This document shows, in pieces, positions 60,191-64,000 of a stretch of DNA of 64,000 nt. The notes under the pieces were generated by a model that saw only the letters and a list, made by a program, of their open reading frames with translations, made no database searches and was not told the DNA's origin. Within the stretch, counting starts at the first letter, position 1. Every line of letters starts with the position of its first letter. The translations under genes and the position numbers were made by a program. This stretch comes from Candidatus Babelota bacterium (GTDB lineage Bacteria > Babelota > Babeliae > Babelales > Vermiphilaceae), in NCBI GenBank assembly GCA_029262575.1, contig JAJCZC010000035.1:1-64000 (forward strand), in the 5' to 3' direction.

Positions 60191-62035
60191 TCATCCAATT
60201 ATTGGCCAATAGGACAAAATCGTTTTGAGCAAAGCTAAATACCCAGGAGCAACATCTGCTTTTGCTGATTTCAGCTTCAATTTGATCGGGCGATTAGTTC
60301 CAAGAATTCTTGCAAGAAACTCGTCAAGGCTTTCAGGCTTACTGCGATCTTCTTTAGGTATCAAATGTTTTTCTCCATTAGCGACCCTATGTTTACTTGC
60401 CAAAAAAGACAGAATGTTATCGACATTAGAAATAAGAGTCCTTATATTCATTGAATTATCATGAGAAACAACAGTATGCACGATCTGTTTACACTTGGTG
60501 CTATTATAAACCCCTCTCAATTCTTGAAAAGGCCTCTCTGCGAGTCTTTTGATAAAAAAATCTAAAAGAATTCTATTTTTTGTCTCTGGGGCCATTAAAG
60601 GAATATTAATTTGCAATATCCTGGAAACTAAAGCAGCGTTATCTAAGATAAGCTTTGTGTTGTTTGTAGTGAAAATATAATAAGCAAAACCAGGGATCGT
60701 GAGGTTGAGTGTTGGCAAATATATTTTACGCTGTGGATCAAACCACTCCTTGAGCTCGCTGGCAGTATATTTACGATCTTCATCGGCTTCATCAATTGGA
60801 ACCCCTAAAATTAGGCCTCCATTATCTCCTTGGCCCAAGATCATGTTTTCGAAATCAGAGAGCTTGGGGTCATCAACAAGGTCTTCTAGATTCCCACGAG
60901 AATTTACATTTCCCTCTTTAAGTTGATCCATAGTGATATAAACTTCTGGAAATCCGAGCAACTTGAGAAGCCTTCTCGCTAAATAAGTTTTACCCGTTCC
61001 ACTAGGGCCAGCTAATAATAAGTGAATACCTGAATCGCCGTCCCTATGACCAAATGAAGGTCTTTTGGCATGCGATTCCATGCGATTCATAAAATCGTAA
61101 ATCATCCGTTTTTGCTTGAGAGGAAGAAATGACAGTGTTTTATCTATTTCTTCCGCATTGTTTTTTCGCGCTTCAGCTATGTTATGACACTTTGTTGGAA
61201 TCTTGCTTAAAAACTTAATCACTCGATGATAAGGCGAAAGCTTTTTATCATCTAAGGTTGACGACGCACCTGAACTTTGCTGGGAATTCATTTTAAGCAC
61301 AAGAGTGAGTATGCTCATTCGCTCTATTGTGTTGGCAAGAAATTGAAATATTCGATCAACATCATTTTTTTGAAAAAAAGCATTTTTTCGCTCCTGCTCA
61401 TAAGTGCGAATGTTTTCAAAAAATTCATACATTGTTTGGACTATACGACGACTATAAGGGCCAAGCTTAGAGCAACTTCCAATACATTCGCCTTCACAAT
61501 CCTTTTTAGGATTCCAGTTGGGATTCCTCTGCCTGATGGACGCTTCCGCTTTTGACAATATTACATCAATAGCATCAATATTTTTTTGATAAGATCCTGA
61601 CATAATTGCATCGGCAGTCTCCTTGCCAGCCCAACGGTCTATAAAGCCATTAAGAATCCCACAACCCTTTCCCCACCACCAATCCAAATCCGCGAGACGC
61701 CCAGGCTTCATAGCTTTACCCTGCTCATAGACGGTCCTAAGTATACCTTTATTGCTGACATTTTCATGAAGCAAAGGATGTAGGATATTTTCAAGTTGCC
61801 GTTTTGTGATTCTGACTTTTTCCTCAAAACCTGTAGGTATTCCAGAGTTACTATTTGAAGACGCAGTATTATTTGTATATGCAATCCGATCTGAGCTCGC
61901 AACGTTGTTTGAACAAGCCGCATAATTTAGACTTGCTCTGCCTCTGCCATGGGACCGTGAAGAATCAGAGCATACCACAGGGCTCGCAAAATTTAACAAG
62001 ACCATTAAAATTTGATAAATACATCTATTTTTCAC
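60191..62035 (-). CDS. Exported AAA+ ATPase, copy 2
   Basis: 614 residues from a GTG start (AAAAGGA 7 nt upstream). Signal peptide KNRCIYQILMVLLNFASPVVC; Ser/Asn-rich linker; helical domain with QLENILHPLLHEN and NWNPKKDCEGECIGSCSKLG; AAA+ module with Walker A GPSGTGKT (343-350), Walker B PIDEADEDR (Asp415, Glu416), FTTNNTK and AALVSRILQ. A diverged paralog of the 12468 gene along its length, including the cysteine motif and the NWNxKK signature. Two such genes imply a conserved family. ATP use outside the cytoplasm would need host cytosol. Confidence 0.83.
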   Translation of the reverse strand: MKNRCIYQILMVLLNFASPVVCSDSSRSHGRGRASLNYAACSNNVASSDRIAYTNNTASSNSNSGIPTGFEEKVRITKRQLENILHPLLHENVSNKGILRTVYEQGKAMKPGRLADLDWWWGKGCGILNGFIDRWAGKETADAIMSGSYQKNIDAIDVILSKAEASIRQRNPNWNPKKDCEGECIGSCSKLGPYSRRIVQTMYEFFENIRTYEQERKNAFFQKNDVDRIFQFLANTIERMSILTLVLKMNSQQSSGASSTLDDKKLSPYHRVIKFLSKIPTKCHNIAEARKNNAEEIDKTLSFLPLKQKRMIYDFMNRMESHAKRPSFGHRDGDSGIHLLLAGPSGTGKTYLARRLLKLLGFPEVYITMDQLKEGNVNSRGNLEDLVDDPKLSDFENMILGQGDNGGLILGVPIDEADEDRKYTASELKEWFDPQRKIYLPTLNLTIPGFAYYIFTTNNTKLILDNAALVSRILQINIPLMAPETKNRILLDFFIKRLAERPFQELRGVYNSTKCKQIVHTVVSHDNSMNIRTLISNVDNILSFLASKHRVANGEKHLIPKEDRSKPESLDEFLARILGTNRPIKLKLKSAKADVAPGYLALLKTILSYWPIIG

Positions 62036-62055
62036 TCTATATCCTTTTCAATAGT

Positions 62056-62085
62056 TTGACATGCATGATAAATTTTATATATAAT
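62056..62085 (+). promoter_or_regulatory. Promoter of the tandem triplet
   Basis: TTGACA (62056-62061), 18-nt spacer, TATAAT (62080-62085), 43 nt before the ATG at 62128. Both hexamers are consensus. Confidence 0.7.
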
Positions 62086-62127
62086 CTCGTCAAGATTAAG
62101 TAATGAGTTTTTAAGTAAAGGGCAAGA

Positions 62128-62454
62128 ATGAAGCTAGCTCATTGGCTGTATAGAGTTTGCTTATTTGGGGTATTTATTTGCAACTTAAATCTAATGCATA
62201 GTGCATCTGAAGACGAGCTTCCAACTCCTGCTGCCCCATGGCCAGGTTGGCCATGGCCACAACCAGATTTTTTAACTCTTACACAATATAAAAACAAACA
62301 CCCAGCAGGTTTTGCAAATTTAGTCTTATTCACAAAACAACCAAAAAAGTTTCCACTGAAAGCAAATGACAAAACTAGCTTAAAAAATTTTGGCATCGAT
62401 CCTACTCACCCAAAATTACCCGCTCTCGTTATGTCCATCATTCAACGAAAATAA
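62128..62454 (+). CDS. Small exported protein, triplet copy 1
   Basis: 108 residues. Signal peptide MKLAHWLYRVCLFGVFICNL; proline/tryptophan-rich middle (PAAPWPGWPWPQPDF); conserved C-terminal half YKNKHPAGFANLVLFTKQPK and FGIDPTHPKLPALVMSIIQR. The C-terminal half is repeated in the next two genes. Function unknown. Confidence 0.78.
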   Translation: MKLAHWLYRVCLFGVFICNLNLMHSASEDELPTPAAPWPGWPWPQPDFLTLTQYKNKHPAGFANLVLFTKQPKKFPLKANDKTSLKNFGIDPTHPKLPALVMSIIQRK

Positions 62455-62479
62455 CTCCTTCAATTAAAAGGAAAACGAT

Positions 62480-62872
62480 ATGAAAAAATTCTCACTTTAC
62501 AAACTTTGTTTATTAAGCATGATTTTGTGTTATCCAAATATAAACCATACATCATGCAACAGTTATGATGATTATTTTTACACCAATTACACCGCCAGGG
62601 AGCTACCCCCACAAGGAGATGGGCCATATCAATACTATGACGCCCCCTCTGACAATAACTCTGTCGATAATAAAGAATCTCCTCAACCCGAAATTGTTGA
62701 AAAATATAAAAATCATCATCCAGCCAATTTTGCAAATCTAGTGTTACACGTGAAACAACCTAAGAAGTTTCCATTAAATAAGACTGATTAAAACACCTTA
62801 AATAAATTTAGCATCGATCCTGCTCACCCAAAATTACCCACTCTCGTTATGTCCATCATTCAACGAAAATAA
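62480..62872 (+). pseudogene. Small exported protein, triplet copy 2 (nonsense mutation)
   Basis: Signal peptide MKKFSLYKLCLLSMILCYPN and the shared segment YKNHHPANFANLVLHVKQPK are intact, but the codons GAC AAA of copy 3 are GAT TAA here, a stop at 62789-62791. The rest of the frame to 62872 (FSIDPAHPKLPTLVMSIIQR) still aligns, so the lesion is recent. A truncated product of 103 residues could be made. AAAGGA precedes the start. Confidence 0.78.
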
Positions 62873-62897
62873 CCTATTTAATTAAAAGGGAAACCAT

Positions 62898-63281
62898 ATG
62901 AAAAAACTTTTACTTTATAAACTTTGCCTATTAAGCATGATTTTGTGTTACCCAAATATAAACCATACATGCTACACTGATGGTGATTTTTCTTACCCCG
63001 ATGACACAGATAAGGAGGATTTCGAACAAGAAGGTGGGCCATATACTTTTCAACCCTATGACCCCCCCTCTGACGATAATCAAAGGTCTCCTCAACCCGA
63101 AATTGTTGAAAAATATAAAAATCATTATCCAGCCAATTTTGCAAATTTAGTGTTACACGTAAAACAACCTAAGAAGTTTCGATTAAATAAGACTGACAAA
63201 AACACCTTAAATAAATTTAGCATCGATCCTACTCACCCAAAATTACCCGCTCTCGTTATGTCCATTATTCAACGAAAATAA
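62898..63281 (+). CDS. Small exported protein, triplet copy 3
   Basis: 127 residues. Signal peptide MKKLLLYKLCLLSMILCYPN, acidic/Tyr-rich middle, and the shared C-terminal half YKNHYPANFANLVLHVKQPK with FSIDPTHPKLPALVMSIIQR. Very close to copy 2 in DNA sequence, so those two arose last. AAAAGGGA precedes the start. Confidence 0.8.
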   Translation: MKKLLLYKLCLLSMILCYPNINHTCYTDGDFSYPDDTDKEDFEQEGGPYTFQPYDPPSDDNQRSPQPEIVEKYKNHYPANFANLVLHVKQPKKFRLNKTDKNTLNKFSIDPTHPKLPALVMSIIQRK

Positions 63282-63391
63282 CCTATTTAATTAAACTGTG
63301 AACAGTTTTTAAAAAATGATTGATAAGGTTTGACCGCCAGCTAAACCCTTGAGTCAACTAAGAATCCACAATAAAATGAAGTGGCGGTCAA

Positions 63392-63517
63392 TTAAGATAC
63401 TAAAGCAAGCACTAAATTATTGACATTACGCCAAGCAAATGGCCGACCGTACTCTTGATAAAATCGCCAAACAAAGTTTTGAAATTGTGCAATATCTTTT
63501 TTTGTTAATTTACTCAT
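63392..63517 (-). pseudogene. Duplicated 5' fragment of mutY
   Basis: A 41-codon ORF: QFQNFVWRFYQEYGRPFAWR and NVNN are nearly the same as mutY residues 11-34 (59254 gene), then the frame changes and stops. Upstream DNA (TTAGTATACAAGATCTACTG) is also shared with the region before the intact mutY. A partial segmental duplication; not functional. The remaining DNA from 63282 to 63391 shows no gene. Confidence 0.75.
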
Positions 63518-63536
63518 GCATATTAGTATACAAGAT

Positions 63537-64000
63537 CTACTGCAAAAGACATCCGCCCTCATCTTGGTCAGCTTTCCAAGCCTTAAAATTTATCGCAACA
63601 CCCAATTCATTTTGAGGGTTTTTTTTAACAACAGCCTCTATAAACGACTTGATATCGTTTTTTTCTGCATAACCTTTCACAAGCCTTGGATCCAATTCCT
63701 TAAACTTTGGCTCATCGGTTTCAAAAAAAAACGACTTAAACATAAATGGTTGATGATCTAAAATCACAACATGGGTGCAACACTCAAGTTTTGGGCGCGA
63801 TCCCCATAGGCTCAACATAACCTTGGGACCTAAATAAACAATATGCAAAGCAACTGCAAGCATTTTTTCCTTCTGATCGATATGCTTGGACTTAGCCTCT
63901 GAAAACAAGCTATTAATTGCTTCGCCAACTCTTAATCGTATTTTTTCGTATGTTTGGGTGAAATCAGAACTAGTTAAACTTTTTATAAAATTTTCATTAA
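63537..64000 (-). CDS. Partial protein ending in a CaaX box (CLLQ)
   Basis: The open frame continues to the window edge without a start codon I would trust (a TTG at 63908 is internal), so only the C-terminal ~154 residues are seen. They contain MLAVALHIVYLGPKVMLSLW and FKSFFFETDEPKFKELDP, a charged helix and the end DEGGCLLQ, a CaaX box of the farnesyl type (Cys-Leu-Leu-Gln). Whether it has a signal peptide is unknown. The last codons and stop belong to a block also found upstream of mutY (60095-60109). Confidence 0.7.
   Translation of the reverse strand, partial: NENFIKSLTSSDFTQTYEKIRLRVGEAINSLFSEAKSKHIDQKEKMLAVALHIVYLGPKVMLSLWGSRPKLECCTHVVILDHQPFMFKSFFFETDEPKFKELDPRLVKGYAEKNDIKSFIEAVVKKNPQNELGVAINFKAWKADQDEGGCLLQ

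Overview
This window looks like chromosome from a Gram-negative, host-associated bacterium with AT-rich DNA and very many short exported proteins. Roughly half of the genes I accept begin with a Sec signal peptide and match no family I recognise. Many exported products carry eukaryote-like features: ankyrin-like and leucine-rich repeats, ubiquitin-interacting motifs, a serpin-like fold and C-terminal CaaX boxes. That mixture fits an obligate intracellular or symbiotic lineage such as Candidatus Dependentiae (TM6) living in protists. The assignment is an inference; no rRNA or other marker gene is present.

Layout. 30-4386 (minus): an exported unknown and three tandem exported TIKI/TraB-like paralogs. 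4567-5972: two exported proteins ending in CaaX boxes. 6051-11047 (minus): a methyltransferase and a two-gene envelope operon (large beta-rich exported protein, then an outer-membrane barrel candidate). 11378-16558: a small ORF behind a near-consensus promoter, an exported lipase, an exported AAA+ ATPase, comM and acpS. 16642-20598: exported unknowns and a HAD-like DUF2608 protein. 20666-24160: yraN, two small membrane proteins and a HerA-type ATPase. 24278-26394: a MazEF-like pair, then a UmuD-like S24 peptidase whose stop overlaps the start of an exported serpin-like protein. 26524-27074 and 40873-43203: insertion-sequence graveyards. 27187-33359: a large exported protein, an exported Nudix protein and a three-gene operon ending in a protein with three UIM-like motifs. 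33498-36289: NIF3 and a cysteine-rich exported cluster. 36372-40872: CapA, a ParA plus ribbon-helix-helix pair and a degenerate CapA paralog. 43268-47611: small exported paralog families and a dicarboxylate symporter. 47613-49043: two tandem ankyrin-like exported proteins, both ending in CaaX boxes. 49229-53507: an LRR protein, TspO, a kinase-like unknown, an FAD oxidoreductase and another CaaX protein. 53567-59224: a frameshifted exported gene, photolyase, an exported PhnZ-like HD protein, and a Cache-domain protein next to a pentameric-channel-like protein. 59254-64000: an iron-sulfur-free MutY, a second exported AAA+ ATPase, a tandem gene triplet with one nonsense copy, a mutY fragment and a partial CaaX gene.

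How it may work together. Housekeeping genes (comM, acpS, yraN, herA, mutY, phr, NIF3) are islands between lineage-specific exported families that grow by tandem duplication. The most notable theme is six exported or probable exported proteins with a C-terminal Cys-a-a-X box (X = Leu or Gln), which host prenyltransferases could modify if the proteins reach host cytosol. The UIM protein, the serpin-like protein and the two exported AAA+ ATPases point the same way. The Cache/channel pair is a candidate ligand-gated membrane system. Family names come from motif reading only; no database search was possible.
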